A DNA stretch of 64,000 nt. Source: DATFFO01 sp963772815. GTDB lineage: Bacteria; Actinomycetota; Acidimicrobiia; Spongiisociales; ZC4RG35. Below, piece after piece: positions 44,531 through 53,777 of this stretch; the stretch's first letter is position 1, and each line of letters starts with the position of its first letter. The stretch is from positions 372,001-436,000 of the forward strand of contig CAVYYV010000002.1 of assembly GCA_963772815.1 (NCBI GenBank), read 5' to 3'. The position numbers and the translations under genes were made by a program. Below the pieces are notes generated by a model, which was not told the origin of the DNA, made no database searches, and saw nothing but the letters and a program-made list of their open reading frames with translations.

Positions 44531-44740
44531 ATGCGCACCGACCGTGCCCGCCGGATCAACCCAACCGGGGTGCTGCCCGCGGCTGTGTCGGCGGTGAAGA
44601 CGATCTACAACGAGGCCATCGGAGAGGTACTGCCCGAGGACGTGGCGGCCGGCCTACGCGGCCAGCTCGACCAGATTCACAAGCTGGCCGATCTCATTCC
44701 CGAAACGCTGAGAAAGCCGACCGAACTCACCGCCGTCTAG
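44531..44740 (+). CDS. Small hypothetical protein, 69 aa
   Basis: MRTDRARRINPTGVLPAAVS followed by VKTIYNEAIGEVLPEDVAAGLRGQLDQIHKLADLIPETLRKPTE. A helical mini-protein with no known family. The ribosome binding site is poor (GAGGGC, very close). It is convergent with the 2TM gene. Confidence 0.4.
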   Translation: MRTDRARRINPTGVLPAAVSAVKTIYNEAIGEVLPEDVAAGLRGQLDQIHKLADLIPETLRKPTELTAV

Positions 44741-44763
44741 TCGAACACCCCCTAGCCACGCAC

Positions 44764-45059
44764 CTAGGGGATCTGTGCCTCGCGCCGACGCTCTTCGTCC
44801 TCGAGGTACTCCATGGACTTGCGCTCTTCGAGCTGGCGTCCGCTGACGAAGTAGGCCAGGACATGGAAGGCGAGGGCGAAGCCCCACATTCCGGTGATCC
44901 AGTAGGCCCACTGGAGGCCCGAGGCCCCCAGGGTCAGGTCCATCAACCAGAATGCGGCGTTGATGATCACGAATGCCCCGATGTGCCAGAGCAGGCTGGT
45001 TAGATACCGGGCACGCTGACGGGCACACGTCTCGGGGCTTCTGACGTCGGTCGTGCCAC
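44764..45059 (-). pseudogene. 2TM-domain protein, one-base frameshift near its start
   Basis: The 3' part reads RARYLTSLLWHIGAFVIINAAFWLMDL, two hydrophobic segments, and a charged tail LEERKSMEYLEDEERRREAQIP, as in the 2TM domain family (often attached to histidine kinases). In that frame no start codon with a ribosome binding site exists. A GTG at 45059 with GAGGAGG six bases upstream opens ARPTSEAP in another frame; a single-base change in the CCCC run near 45020 joins the two. A sequencing indel is likely. Confidence 0.55.
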
Positions 45060-45194
45060 GAGGTTCCTCCTCGGTAGATCTGATTCGAGAATGACCCCGT
45101 CACCTACGCCCGGTCCAGAGTCAAAGTGCCCTTTCGCCAAGGCGGCGTTGCCCCGAGGGCCCGGGCGAACCCGAGGTGTCAGCTCATCGAGCTC

Positions 45195-45827
45195 TCACCA
45201 CTCGGCGGGGACAGGGTGATGTTCTTGGTGGGCCATCTCGATCCCGCTTTGCCAGCCCGGGGCGCGACCACCGGGAGGTGGACGGCACTGGTCGGCCGCC
45301 AACCCGATCCGGGTGAGCAGATAGGAGACCACCGAGTTTGAGTTCCACATATCGCCGGTGCCCAGCACGTCGCGTCCCCAGGTGATGGCCGGAACTTCCG
45401 CCACGATGTCGAGAAGTGCGCTGGCCCGACCCGGGTCATGGCTGACGCGCTGGGGACTGGCCACCGCCTCGGCGAGATCTGGGATCACCCCATCCCGCCA
45501 ACAGCGGACCTCGTAGCGGAACACCCGGAACCGACCCAGGTGACGGCTCCACACCGGCCCTTCCACCACCACCCCCCGCGCAGCCAGATCTTCGTCGGGG
45601 CTGGGCCATGCGTTCTCCACCGTGAAGGTTCCGTGCGGAAAGTGCACCTCCAGTGCCGTGTGATATAGATCGAACCGCTGCCGGTGCTGTCTCCGAGCCT
45701 GGAGCCATTCGTAGACCCGTCCACTCACCCGAACGGCGGCGGCGCCACCCGCCCCAAGTGGAATCCAGTAGAGGTCGATGCTGGTCGTCTGCGTCTCTTC
45801 GGCCGTGACTCTCGCTCCGTTACTCAT
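45195..45827 (-). CDS. Conserved actinobacterial hypothetical protein
   Basis: 210 residues from ATG 45827, overlapping the acyltransferase stop as ATGA. IDLYWIPLGAGGAAAVRVSGRVYEWLQ, FDLYHTALEVHF, GVVVEGPVWSRHLGRFRVFRYEVRCWRDGVIPDLAEAV, and GDMWNSNSVVSYLLTRIGL form a pattern seen in many actinobacterial hypothetical proteins; the DLYHTALEV/His and Asn-Ser near the end recall NlpC/LRAT-like hydrolases, but I would not assign activity. Downstream partner of the acyltransferase. Confidence 0.65.
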   Translation of the reverse strand: MSNGARVTAEETQTTSIDLYWIPLGAGGAAAVRVSGRVYEWLQARRQHRQRFDLYHTALEVHFPHGTFTVENAWPSPDEDLAARGVVVEGPVWSRHLGRFRVFRYEVRCWRDGVIPDLAEAVASPQRVSHDPGRASALLDIVAEVPAITWGRDVLGTGDMWNSNSVVSYLLTRIGLAADQCRPPPGGRAPGWQSGIEMAHQEHHPVPAEW

Positions 45828-46690
45828 GGTCGGCGTGAACCGCGGCCATACCGAGCGACCCGACCTCTTCCCCCATGACACTCCCATCCATCCAACGCAG
45901 CGGCTGACTCCAGGAGCGACCGCAGCCGAGTGGCGAAACGAGCCGCGGGCGCACCGTCGACGACAGTGTGATCGAAGCTCAGCGTGAGCGGCAGGAACTC
46001 GTGGTTCTCCACCAGTCCCTGATCGAGAACCGGCTTCTCGGCGATCCCGCCCACCGTGACCATGAGAGTCATGGGCGATACTGGAATCCCCCAGCCGGAG
46101 CCGAACATGCCCAGGGAACTAACGCCGATGGGAGGACCGAATCGAGCCGCCGCCCGCGAGATGCGACTCAACAGCAGCGCGCCAATTCGGCGCAGACCCG
46201 ATGGGAGCTTGCCCAGCAGCGACTGGCGGATGAAATCTCTGTCCTTCCCCTCTCCCTTCTCCGACGCTGATCGAAGCTCGCGCGTGATCTCGTCGGGGCG
46301 CTTGTCGGCTGCATCGTCTACGACGAATGGAATCGGGGCGCCGTCCATCTCACCCTCCAGCGTCACCACGATCCTCACCCTGTCGAAGACCACGATCCTT
46401 CGGCCGGCCCGTCTGACATTCAACTGGGGGAACTCTTCGACCGCTCTGCCCACCGTTGCCGCTACGAAGGCAGTCACGGTTGCCCCCTGAGCCGCCAGAC
46501 GGTCCCGGACCCCCGTGACATCGGCCTCCATCAGGCCGTGCATGGTCGGCTGGCGAGACGCGAACTTGACCAGGTCGAGGACCATGAGCCGACCCCGAGA
46601 CAGCCGGGTCACCCTGAACCCTGGCGGCTTCGCTCGCGTGCGCTGACCTGAACCCGTCCCCCGGTTGTTCACTTCACCGGTCCTGGGCAC
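45824..46690 (-). CDS. 2-oxoacid dehydrogenase E2-type acyltransferase domain protein
   Basis: 288 residues from GTG 46690 with GGAAGGG upstream. It is only the catalytic (CAT-like) domain: no lipoyl or E1/E3-binding domain is present. FASRQPTMHGLMEADVTGVRDRL opens the domain, and SFDHTVVDGAPAARF has the active-site His-x-x-x-Asp-Gly. So it probably transfers an acyl group from CoA to an unknown acceptor. Coupled to the following hypothetical gene. Confidence 0.8.
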   Translation of the reverse strand: MPRTGEVNNRGTGSGQRTRAKPPGFRVTRLSRGRLMVLDLVKFASRQPTMHGLMEADVTGVRDRLAAQGATVTAFVAATVGRAVEEFPQLNVRRAGRRIVVFDRVRIVVTLEGEMDGAPIPFVVDDAADKRPDEITRELRSASEKGEGKDRDFIRQSLLGKLPSGLRRIGALLLSRISRAAARFGPPIGVSSLGMFGSGWGIPVSPMTLMVTVGGIAEKPVLDQGLVENHEFLPLTLSFDHTVVDGAPAARFATRLRSLLESAAALDGWECHGGRGRVARYGRGSRRP

Positions 46691-46855
46691 GTGGGTCCCT
46701 TCCGTTAGCGGTGGTTCCCCGCCACCTTCAATGCACACCTTGGATCTCCCGGACACCCCACACCAGGGACGAAGGTCCCGGTCACCGCTCGGAGGTCCCG
46801 ATACACGTCTAAAAAGGGACATTCTGCCCTAGGAACGACCTGGAGCACGGGCACT

Positions 46856-47824
46856 GTGGTAGGAGAAGCGATTGAGGTGGTAACAGAAATGCCGACCGAC
46901 CACCGTCCGCCGATGGGACCTGATCATGGATGGACGACCCGAGGCACTATCTGGCTCCTCTTCGTGCTGGCGGCGCTGCTCCTCCTGACCATCAACAACC
47001 TGACTCTGTGGGCGGCACTGGTGGTACCGGCTGCCCTCGGCCTGGCTCTCATCCCCGGTCTGACGCCGTCGGTTTCGCCCCGGCTGGACGGTCGTGATCT
47101 GCTGGCGGTCGGTGTGCTGTACATCGGTGTGGTTGCCGCCTTCCGCGTGGCTTTCACTTACTTCACCACCGCCAATGTGCTCGGGCTCTTCCTGACATTC
47201 GCCGGCGGCCTCCTGCTCGGGGTGGTTGGCCCGATCGTCTATCAGGTGTGGATCAGGCAACGCGACCTTCGGTCTCTCGGAATCGGCCTCCACCGGCTAC
47301 CACAGACTGCCGGGATCGCCCTTTCGCTGGCCGGCGTCCAGTTCTTCACGACGCTGTGGGGCTACCAACTTCCCGGGCTCGTGGACTGGGTTCCCTTGCT
47401 CGCCATGTCGCTCGTCGTTGGGCTGTTCGAGGCTCTCTTCTTCCGTGGATTCATCCAGGGAAGGCTGGAAGCGAGCCTGGGCGCCACGCCAGCAGTGGCT
47501 GCTGCTGCCCTCCTCTATGCCTTGTATCACGTGGGCTACGGCATGGGTCTCACGGAGATGTGGTTCCTGTTCGGCCTCGGCGTCGTCTACGCCATCGCCT
47601 ACCGGATCACATCCAACATCCTGCTTCTCTGGCCTCTGCTGACACCTCTGGGCGCGTTCTTCAACAACCTGCAGGGCGGAGACATCCAGCTTCCCTGGGC
47701 GTCGATCCTCGGATTCGCCGATGTGGCCGGCGTGATGGTGGTGACGATTTGGCTGGCAGCCCGCCACGTTCGAAGGCGGCCCCACCCAGAGCCTGAGCTG
47801 ACGCGGGAGGAGATGTTGGTATGA
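46856..47824 (+). CDS. CPBP-family intramembrane metalloprotease
   Basis: 322 residues, about eight membrane segments. GLFEALFFRGFIQGRLEASLG is the CPBP motif 1 (EExxxR; here only one Glu, the next residue being Ala), and LYALYHVGYG supplies the motif-2 His. Loss of the second Glu may weaken activity. Relatives process membrane-anchored peptides, e.g. bacteriocin immunity or CAAX proteins. The start is uncertain: GTG 46856 or codons a little downstream. The next gene overlaps as ATGA. Confidence 0.75.
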   Translation: MVGEAIEVVTEMPTDHRPPMGPDHGWTTRGTIWLLFVLAALLLLTINNLTLWAALVVPAALGLALIPGLTPSVSPRLDGRDLLAVGVLYIGVVAAFRVAFTYFTTANVLGLFLTFAGGLLLGVVGPIVYQVWIRQRDLRSLGIGLHRLPQTAGIALSLAGVQFFTTLWGYQLPGLVDWVPLLAMSLVVGLFEALFFRGFIQGRLEASLGATPAVAAAALLYALYHVGYGMGLTEMWFLFGLGVVYAIAYRITSNILLLWPLLTPLGAFFNNLQGGDIQLPWASILGFADVAGVMVVTIWLAARHVRRRPHPEPELTREEMLV

Positions 47825-48057
47825 GAAGATTCTGGACCAGGCTCGGTTCTCCCGGACGCGTCGCCTTGATCGGCGGATTAGCAATCGGTGCGGTGGCCAT
47901 CGTGACCGCGGCGCGCCGCGATCTGGGCAAGCGAGATCCGGCCACGGTACGCGGTGATCCACGTCTCCGGGATGGCGCAACGCGGCTTCCGGGAAGAGCT
48001 GTCGCGTATCTGGCCTTCGGCAGACGGCCCCACGGTTCGGTCAGAAGCGCGGGTTAG
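47821..48057 (+). CDS. Small membrane protein, 78 aa
   Basis: ATG overlaps the CPBP stop. One membrane helix (VALIGGLAIGAVAIVTAA) followed by RRDLGKRDPATVRG and a weaker second hydrophobic stretch AVAYLAFGRRP, loosely like PLDc_N-type two-helix proteins. Partner of the CPBP protease; function unknown. Confidence 0.5.
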   Translation: MRRFWTRLGSPGRVALIGGLAIGAVAIVTAARRDLGKRDPATVRGDPRLRDGATRLPGRAVAYLAFGRRPHGSVRSAG

Positions 48058-48082
48058 AACCGGCGGGCAAGGGCGAACCCAA

Positions 48083-48958
48083 TCAACCCTCGCCTTCGGT
48101 CGGCGATGGGAGGGCCGCGGGGCGGAAGGGCGCCACGCCGTAGTAGCTGATAACCACGGCCCCGAGGCTGGAGAGCACGGCGCCGAACACCACAACATCG
48201 CCCACCAAGGGCACGAGGCCAACCAGCCAAAGCAGCACCACGACCCCGACTACTCCGGCGCCGGTTGCGAGGCCGCGATGCGCAATGGGCAACCGTGAAC
48301 CGATGAGGTGACCCAGCACAACCAGTCCGTAGCAAGTGGTCAACACACCGATCAGAATGGCGATGAGCGCTATGGGCAGAAGCACCAGCGTGAAGGCCAT
48401 GAACACGGTGACCGCGATTCCTGTCATGGCCAAGAGGGCACCCACGGTCGTGGTCACCACCGGATGACCCGTCAGGGTTGAAGCCACGTTGTCGACCAGT
48501 GGGCGTCGTCTCTTTTCGAGCCAGGCGCCCACCAGAGCGAGCAGCAGGCTCAACACCGCGAGCGACACGAATCCCGCCGGTCCGCCGCCCCCGCCGGCGA
48601 GGTCCAGGTCGGTTCGCCGCCCCACCTGGGCACCGGCGGCAACCGATTCGGTTCCCCCTATGTGGCGCAGTTCGTCGCCGATTCTTGCCCCCGGAGCGAC
48701 GGTCACGGTTCCGGCCAGCTGGATCACGTCAGAAGCCACTCCACCGGCGATGACCAACTCGCCGCCGATGACATAGATCGGTCCCGGGAGCTCGGCTCCA
48801 GGGGGAATCGTCACCTCGGCGTCGCCGACAATCAAGGCACCCGATTGCTCGGCGATCTGGTGCTGTCCGGCCAGCACCACCTCGACACTTTCCGCGTTGG
48901 CATCGGTCGTGGCGAGCAGCAAGGCCGCTATCAGTAGAGGAATCAAGCTCGGGCTCAC
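48083..48958 (-). CDS. Bactofilin-like polymer-forming plus membrane domain protein
   Basis: 291 residues from GTG 48958 with GGGAG upstream, overlapping the MFS stop as GTGA. A signal peptide (SLIPLLIAALLLATTDANA) precedes a repeated beta-helix segment (ALIVGDAEVTIPPGAELPGPIYVIGGELVIAGGVASDVIQLAGTVTVAPGARIGDELRHIGG), like polymer-forming bactofilin domains. Four membrane helices follow from ~135. Likely an envelope structural protein. Operon with the MFS carrier. Confidence 0.75.
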   Translation of the reverse strand: MSPSLIPLLIAALLLATTDANAESVEVVLAGQHQIAEQSGALIVGDAEVTIPPGAELPGPIYVIGGELVIAGGVASDVIQLAGTVTVAPGARIGDELRHIGGTESVAAGAQVGRRTDLDLAGGGGGPAGFVSLAVLSLLLALVGAWLEKRRRPLVDNVASTLTGHPVVTTTVGALLAMTGIAVTVFMAFTLVLLPIALIAILIGVLTTCYGLVVLGHLIGSRLPIAHRGLATGAGVVGVVVLLWLVGLVPLVGDVVVFGAVLSSLGAVVISYYGVAPFRPAALPSPTEGEG

Positions 48959-50247
48959 GTCTTCTCCCCTCCAAGCAAGATGCGGATTCTCCGAACATAG
49001 ATAAACAGCGGATATCCCACCGCCAGGAGAAGGGCGAGGGCATTCACGTAACGGAGATGCTGCAGCAGCGACAGACCGGCCTGGGCGGAGAACAGGGCCA
49101 GGGAGGTCGAGAGGAAAGACGCCAGCCACCCCGCGATACCCACCCCCAGGGCCGTGTGAAGTCCGACATTGGCCGAGGTGGACAAATCAGGCCACAAGGC
49201 GAAGTTGAGAGTCGTATAGAAGCTGACCGCCAGGACGTAGAACAGGGGCAGTACCAGCGGCGGCTGAACGCCGGAAGGTGCCGTGGCCAGATGGAATGTG
49301 TACAGGAGGTGGGTGAAGGCAAACAGCCCGAAGATCCACAGAAACAGCCAGCGCCGATCGAAGGCCGTGTAGAGGACGCCGGCCATGACCGCTCCTGCCA
49401 CGTGGGCTATGGCAATGAAGAGGCGGACACCGATCTCAGGTGATTGCCACGAGGTGGAGATGTACACGGGAGCGTCGATGATGCGAAGAAAGCCAAGGCT
49501 GTCGATGAAGAACACGGCGAACATCAGGATCACCAGGCCCCAGAAGGTGAAGCTCGAGGTCGCCACCGGGGTCGGGTAGCAGAAGCGACCCCTTCCGAAT
49601 CTCTCGTGTTGCCGGGCGAGGCGATCCACCAGATGAGTTGGTCGGAACGAGACGACCCCCAGGAGCACCGCTGCCGGAACCATCACGACTCCCATCAGCG
49701 GGGCGAAATCCTCCACCCGCCACTGGAGCGGGTAGAGGGCGGCGACGAAGAAGGCCAACCCTGCCACCACAGCGGCGATGGCGCCACGATGGCGGACCGG
49801 GATGAAGTCGCTCATCAGGCTGAACGATGCCGGAATTCCAACTCCAATGGCCACGGAGGCCACGCCGATCCAGGCCAGGAACGCGCCTTCACTTTGCACC
49901 CGGACGGCCGTCAAGGTGAGAACGGTCTGTGTGGCGACGACACCAAACAACGCCCTCAGCTTGATCCGCAGATGGGAGCTCCATCCCTTCCGATCCATCA
50001 CCCAACCCGACACCGCCGCCACCACGAAGGCCGCCAGGGCGAAGGCGGCCATTGCTGCCGAGACGGCCCCTTTGCTCATCTCCACCCGGCGAACGCCGAT
50101 GTCGATCATTCCGAGCTGAACGAACGTCAGGTTGTAGTAGTACCCCGCCGACAGAAGTGTCACGTAGACGCAGTAGCCGACGATCAGCACACTTCGATCC
50201 CGCAGCCGGTGGCCGGTCGAGGCAACGACGTTCTTCAGCGTCGACAT
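48955..50247 (-). CDS. MFS transporter
   Basis: 430 residues from ATG 50247. Twelve membrane helices starting SVLIVGYCVYVTLLSAGYYYNL; the loop between helices 2 and 3 has GWVMDRKGWSS, a form of the MFS GxxxDRxGRR signature. A central cytosolic loop (HLVDRLARQHERFGRGRFC) separates the halves. Substrate unknown. First gene of an operon with the bactofilin-like protein. Confidence 0.8.
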   Translation of the reverse strand: MSTLKNVVASTGHRLRDRSVLIVGYCVYVTLLSAGYYYNLTFVQLGMIDIGVRRVEMSKGAVSAAMAAFALAAFVVAAVSGWVMDRKGWSSHLRIKLRALFGVVATQTVLTLTAVRVQSEGAFLAWIGVASVAIGVGIPASFSLMSDFIPVRHRGAIAAVVAGLAFFVAALYPLQWRVEDFAPLMGVVMVPAAVLLGVVSFRPTHLVDRLARQHERFGRGRFCYPTPVATSSFTFWGLVILMFAVFFIDSLGFLRIIDAPVYISTSWQSPEIGVRLFIAIAHVAGAVMAGVLYTAFDRRWLFLWIFGLFAFTHLLYTFHLATAPSGVQPPLVLPLFYVLAVSFYTTLNFALWPDLSTSANVGLHTALGVGIAGWLASFLSTSLALFSAQAGLSLLQHLRYVNALALLLAVGYPLFIYVRRIRILLGGEKT

Positions 50248-50292
50248 GATGTTTGGATCATTCCGGCTCCCGTTCGCCTCTCGCAGCGCCTG

Positions 50293-50439
50293 TCAGTCGG
50301 ACGAATCGTCCTCGGGCAGGAGGAAGTAGGCGAAGAACGCAAAGAACAAAGCGAACGAGAAGTACACAGGGCCCTCGAATCCCCTGAAGGCCATGAACCC
50401 CAGGAAGCCGAGGAATCCGAGTGACCGCCTACCCGACAT
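50293..50439 (-). CDS. Small membrane protein, 48 aa
   Basis: ATG 50439 is preceded by GGAGGTGA six bases away, an excellent ribosome binding site. The 48 residues begin SGRRSLGFLGFLGF and contain a Phe-rich hydrophobic segment (VYFSFALFFAFFAYFLLP) and an acidic end EDDSSD. The LGFLGFLGF repeat resembles DUF3796-like mini-proteins. It lies between the MFS gene and the seven-helix protein and may belong to the operon. Confidence 0.65.
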   Translation of the reverse strand: MSGRRSLGFLGFLGFMAFRGFEGPVYFSFALFFAFFAYFLLPEDDSSD

Positions 50440-50523
50440 TGCTCACCTCCACAGCCGCGCCCGACAGGTGTGGCCGCCCGTCGGCGTCTACCCGCCTCCT
50501 GGTCGATTCCCGGTGGAGGTCGG

Positions 50524-51438
50524 TCAAAGGGTCCATGGGACTTCCTGCTTGGGGCCGTGCGCCAGGCCCCGGTAGACGAAGCCCGCCATCACCAATCCGA
50601 TCAGGGCGAACAGGCTGAAGGCGGCCGTGTTGGCAACGCTGGCGCCGGGGTCACCCTCGGCCTGCATGACGATTGCCATTCCCGCCACAGAGGACCCCAG
50701 GAGGGCGATCCAGCCCGCGGCGGCATACCGGGCCCTTGTGGCCCAGTGTCGGCCCCGCAGAGAGCCGACTCCGACAGCCACGAGGGCCGGAACGACCACA
50801 CCCAGATCCATGAACTTGACCAGCCAGAACAGGGTCGGATCGGCCAGGTACTCCGAACCGCTGGGCTGGGCCGACCAGGCGTCGACAAGCCCGGGGAGAT
50901 GGAGGCCGGCGGTCAGAAACAGGGCGATCACCATGGCGAACCAACCGAATACCCGACTCACGGTCTCGGCCGGATCCGGCAGGACCCGGTCGGCCGTCGA
51001 GCGCCAGGCGGCGATGGCGATGGCGGCCGCCAGCACGAACAGGCCCACGAAAAGAGGAAAGAATCGCTCGCTGTTGCCGGGATAGCGGAGGAATTCTCCA
51101 CCCACGGCGAGCTGAAGGTACATGTAGAGGGCATAGAACGCCGGGCCCAGCGCCAGGACCGGCCCCGCCCGGTGGCGGCACCAAACCAGGAAAGCGGCGA
51201 TCAGGCTGACGGGAGCCACCAGAAACAGCCCGGCCACGTCGCCTCCGGCCACCTGGTTGATCGCTCCCTCCGAGGCGTGATAGCCGATCACGCCGAGCAC
51301 GAGCGGCCCCAGGACCGACACCGTCGCGGCACCTGCGCCCAGCACGGCAAGGGCGACGGCCAGTCCTTTCCCTCCGGTCGTCGGTGAGTGCTGGGTCGGG
51401 GTGGGTCGGGGCGATTGTCTGATTTGCGTCTGAGTCAT
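50524..51438 (-). CDS. Seven-helix membrane protein, hypothetical
   Basis: 304 residues from ATG 51438 preceded by GGAGGA; an in-frame Met five codons up is also possible. Seven or eight hydrophobic segments (GLAVALAVLGAGAATVSVLGPLVLG; GLFLVAPVSLIAAFLVW; FFPLFVGLFVLAAAIAIAAW; VFGWFAMVIALFLTAGL and others) with short loops; no catalytic or transporter signature seen. Family not recognised. Confidence 0.65.
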   Translation of the reverse strand: MTQTQIRQSPRPTPTQHSPTTGGKGLAVALAVLGAGAATVSVLGPLVLGVIGYHASEGAINQVAGGDVAGLFLVAPVSLIAAFLVWCRHRAGPVLALGPAFYALYMYLQLAVGGEFLRYPGNSERFFPLFVGLFVLAAAIAIAAWRSTADRVLPDPAETVSRVFGWFAMVIALFLTAGLHLPGLVDAWSAQPSGSEYLADPTLFWLVKFMDLGVVVPALVAVGVGSLRGRHWATRARYAAAGWIALLGSSVAGMAIVMQAEGDPGASVANTAAFSLFALIGLVMAGFVYRGLAHGPKQEVPWTL

Positions 51439-52020
51439 TTGGAAATCCTCCATCACGCGCCTCGTCCCACCAATACCGTGATTCGGGCCGGCAGCACAGA
51501 GACGAAGGTCCCCATCGCATCGTCCCGAAGTCCCTCTCGCACGCCTGACCTGTCCCGTATCTGTGGCGGGCGCACCCCGGGCGGCGGGAATCGCGGTGGA
51601 CGCCATCAGCGAGGGGGCGGACGGGACCCGATCCGCGTCGTGATGCTGGTCTCGGGGGTACTGGTGACCGTGGCGGCCGTTGCCATGAGCAGGATAAGGA
51701 GTGGACCCGGTGCCGAAGCGGATGAGGGAGGGAAAAGCGGAAGACCCGACCGGTGCCCGTCGGAATAGCCTCCGACCGGCCGGGTCCCTTCCTGCTCGGA
51801 TGCTCCCCAGCGCCCGATGCCTGATGCACACTCAACTCGCCAACGGGCAAGGTTCCAGAGCCAAATCCGGGACGCTCCACATGACTAGGTCCGCCAGAGT
51901 GCCGCTAGCCGTCCGCAGACTCTCCATCTGACCTCCCGCCGGCCACCACATAGCGCATGGAAGGAGCCGAAGTCGCCCGAGCAAGTCGCCTCGGACCAGC
52001 GAACATGGGAAGGCCGATCG
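51439..52020. other. Intergenic region, no confident gene
   Basis: About 580 bases. A 41-codon open frame starting at ATG 51642 encodes a hydrophobic head (LVSGVLVTVAAVAMS) but lacks a ribosome binding site. The spacing suggests divergent promoters for the membrane protein and the SCP2-like gene. Confidence 0.35.
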
Positions 52021-52239
52021 ATGAGCATCAAGTTCCTCAGCCCCGAATACATGACCGAGGCGATCCGCTCGCTGAACGCCGACGAAGAACTCCGCTCCTC
52101 GGTGGGCGACCTCGCGCTTGCCATACAGCTGGTGGTGACAGACCCTTCCGATCAGGACGATTTCTCCTGCTTCATCCGAATCGAGAACGGCGGGATCGAG
52201 ATGCGTCAGGCGCCGTTCCGGTTTCGGGGAGCAGGGTGA
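52021..52239 (+). CDS. Truncated SCP2 sterol-binding-like protein
   Basis: 72 residues from ATG 52021. IKFLSPEYMTEAIRSLNADEELRSSVGDLALAIQLVVTDPSDQDDFSCFIRIENGGIEM matches the first half of SCP2 lipid-binding domains (~105 residues). After that it ends in a short unrelated stretch which overlaps the tail of the convergent LLM gene by 34 bases. Probably 3'-truncated and non-functional, though a diverged short form is possible. Confidence 0.5.
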   Translation: MSIKFLSPEYMTEAIRSLNADEELRSSVGDLALAIQLVVTDPSDQDDFSCFIRIENGGIEMRQAPFRFRGAG

Positions 52240-53135
52240 CGATCAGGACTGCGGGCAACCTCGATCGATCGACGCGCCTCCGCGGCCACGCTGGCGAAGC
52301 GACCGGTCTGTTCAACCAGGTCGCCATCGGGCCAGAGGATGAAACCGTCGATGCCATGTTCTAGCGCCAGGCCGGTCAGCTCCTCCACCCATTGGTCTGG
52401 CGGGCCTTGCAGGAAGCCCCTGCTCTCCCCCTCGGTGACAACACCGTTGACGTTGGCCAGCCGGCGGATGTCGCGAGGTTGTCTTCCGGCAGCGAGGGCG
52501 GCCCGGTCGATCACCTCCTGTTTGGCGTCCAGATCCTCGACCGACATGCGAGGAATCGACGGGATCCACCCGTCGGCCCTCTCCCCCAGCAGCCGCAGTG
52601 CCTTCGGACCGTAAACGCCGAGCCAGATCGCGATCTCGTGTGCCGGGGCCGGACCCGGTTTGACCCCGCTGAGGCGGTAATGCTCTCCCTCGTAACGTAC
52701 CGAGCGCTGGTCGCTCCACATGAGACGGATCACATCCATCGCCTCCCGCAGCGCCCCGAGTGCCTGGGCCGGTGTCCGCCTAGGCCCGCCCAAGGCTTCG
52801 ATCGCCTCCCAGAACCCACCGGCTCCCAGTCCAAGCTCGAAGCGCCCGTTGCTCATCAGGTCGATCGACACGGCCGCTTTGGCCAGGACGGCGGGTGGGC
52901 GGAGCGGGAGGCAGGCAACGTCGGGGAAGACGGTGACGTGTTGGGTGCGAGCGGCCACACCGGACAACAGGGAGAGCGTGTCGAGGAAGCGCCGCTGGTA
53001 GGGGTGGTCCTGCACTCCGATCAGATCGAGTCCTTCCCGGTCGGCCACGTCCACGGCCTGCCAGATCTGGTCGAGGTCCGCCGCGTTGGGAGTCGGGAAG
53101 ATCCCGAAAGCGACCGGTCGTCCGTAGTCGGTCAT
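52206..53135 (-). CDS. LLM-class flavin-dependent oxidoreductase
   Basis: 309 residues. VAFGIFPTPNAADLDQIWQAVDVADREGLDLIGVQDHPYQRRFLDTLSLLSGVAARTQHVTVFPDVACLPLRPPAVLAKAAVSIDLMSNGRFELGLGAG is a textbook luciferase-like (F420- or FMN-dependent) TIM barrel, ending EHGIDGFILWPDGD. In actinobacteria such enzymes usually use F420. Substrate unknown. Monocistronic. Confidence 0.9.
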   Translation of the reverse strand: MTDYGRPVAFGIFPTPNAADLDQIWQAVDVADREGLDLIGVQDHPYQRRFLDTLSLLSGVAARTQHVTVFPDVACLPLRPPAVLAKAAVSIDLMSNGRFELGLGAGGFWEAIEALGGPRRTPAQALGALREAMDVIRLMWSDQRSVRYEGEHYRLSGVKPGPAPAHEIAIWLGVYGPKALRLLGERADGWIPSIPRMSVEDLDAKQEVIDRAALAAGRQPRDIRRLANVNGVVTEGESRGFLQGPPDQWVEELTGLALEHGIDGFILWPDGDLVEQTGRFASVAAEARRSIEVARSPDRHPAPRNRNGA

Positions 53136-53178
53136 ATGGCCAGGCTAAGACGCTGGTAGGCGGGGCCTCGACGTTTGG

Positions 53179-53658
53179 TCAGAGCGGGTGGGATTCTCCC
53201 AGGGGCGGTCCCGTGACGTCCATCCACGAGCGCTCGGCGATCTGGCCGTATCGCTCCGGATCCACAGGGCCCGCCGGGAGCAGGGCATGCTCCTCGAAGA
53301 AACGCTCCATGCCCGAGGGAGTGAACATGACCAGGATCCGTGACGGACGATCCTCCAGGTTCTGAAAGCAGTGGGACGTACCTCTGGGCACGAACGCGAA
53401 CGATCCGGGCTCGGCCAAGAGGATGCGGCCGTCGGCGATGAACCTGAAACGGCCATCGAGCAGATACCACATCTCGTCCTCGCGCCGGTGGCTGTGCTCC
53501 GGTGGTCCCTGGTGGGGCCCGATCGTCACCTCCAACATGGTGAAGGAACCGTTGGTCGTTTCGGTGCGGGCCTTGATCCTCGCCGGCCCACCGGCCGGGC
53601 CTTCCACGACCTGGCCCGCCCCATCCGGAACCACGAAAGCTTGAATCGGCTCTCCCAT
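53179..53658 (-). CDS. Cupin-domain protein (quercetinase-like)
   Basis: 159 residues. Motif 1 PPEHSHRREDEMWYLLDGRFRF (His-x-His, Glu) and motif 2 PGSFAFVPRGTSHCFQN (His) give a complete metal-binding 3-His/1-Glu set. Similar single-cupin enzymes are dioxygenases or isomerases; substrate not identifiable. Monocistronic, 43 bases upstream of the LLM gene on the same strand, so co-transcription is likely. Confidence 0.85.
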   Translation of the reverse strand: MGEPIQAFVVPDGAGQVVEGPAGGPARIKARTETTNGSFTMLEVTIGPHQGPPEHSHRREDEMWYLLDGRFRFIADGRILLAEPGSFAFVPRGTSHCFQNLEDRPSRILVMFTPSGMERFFEEHALLPAGPVDPERYGQIAERSWMDVTGPPLGESHPL

Positions 53659-53777
53659 CGCACCTCACTCGACTCGACCCTCGTCTGAAGGAACCGGAAT
53701 CATATCCGTCCCGACCAGATGACCCGGCGCTGCCCCCTTGGACGTCGGCGGCTGATCGAACCGGAAGAACAGCGTGA

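Noticed and set aside
51642..51768. 41-codon hydrophobic open frame
   Set aside because: No ribosome binding site and a random Arg/Gly tail; a chance frame is more likely.
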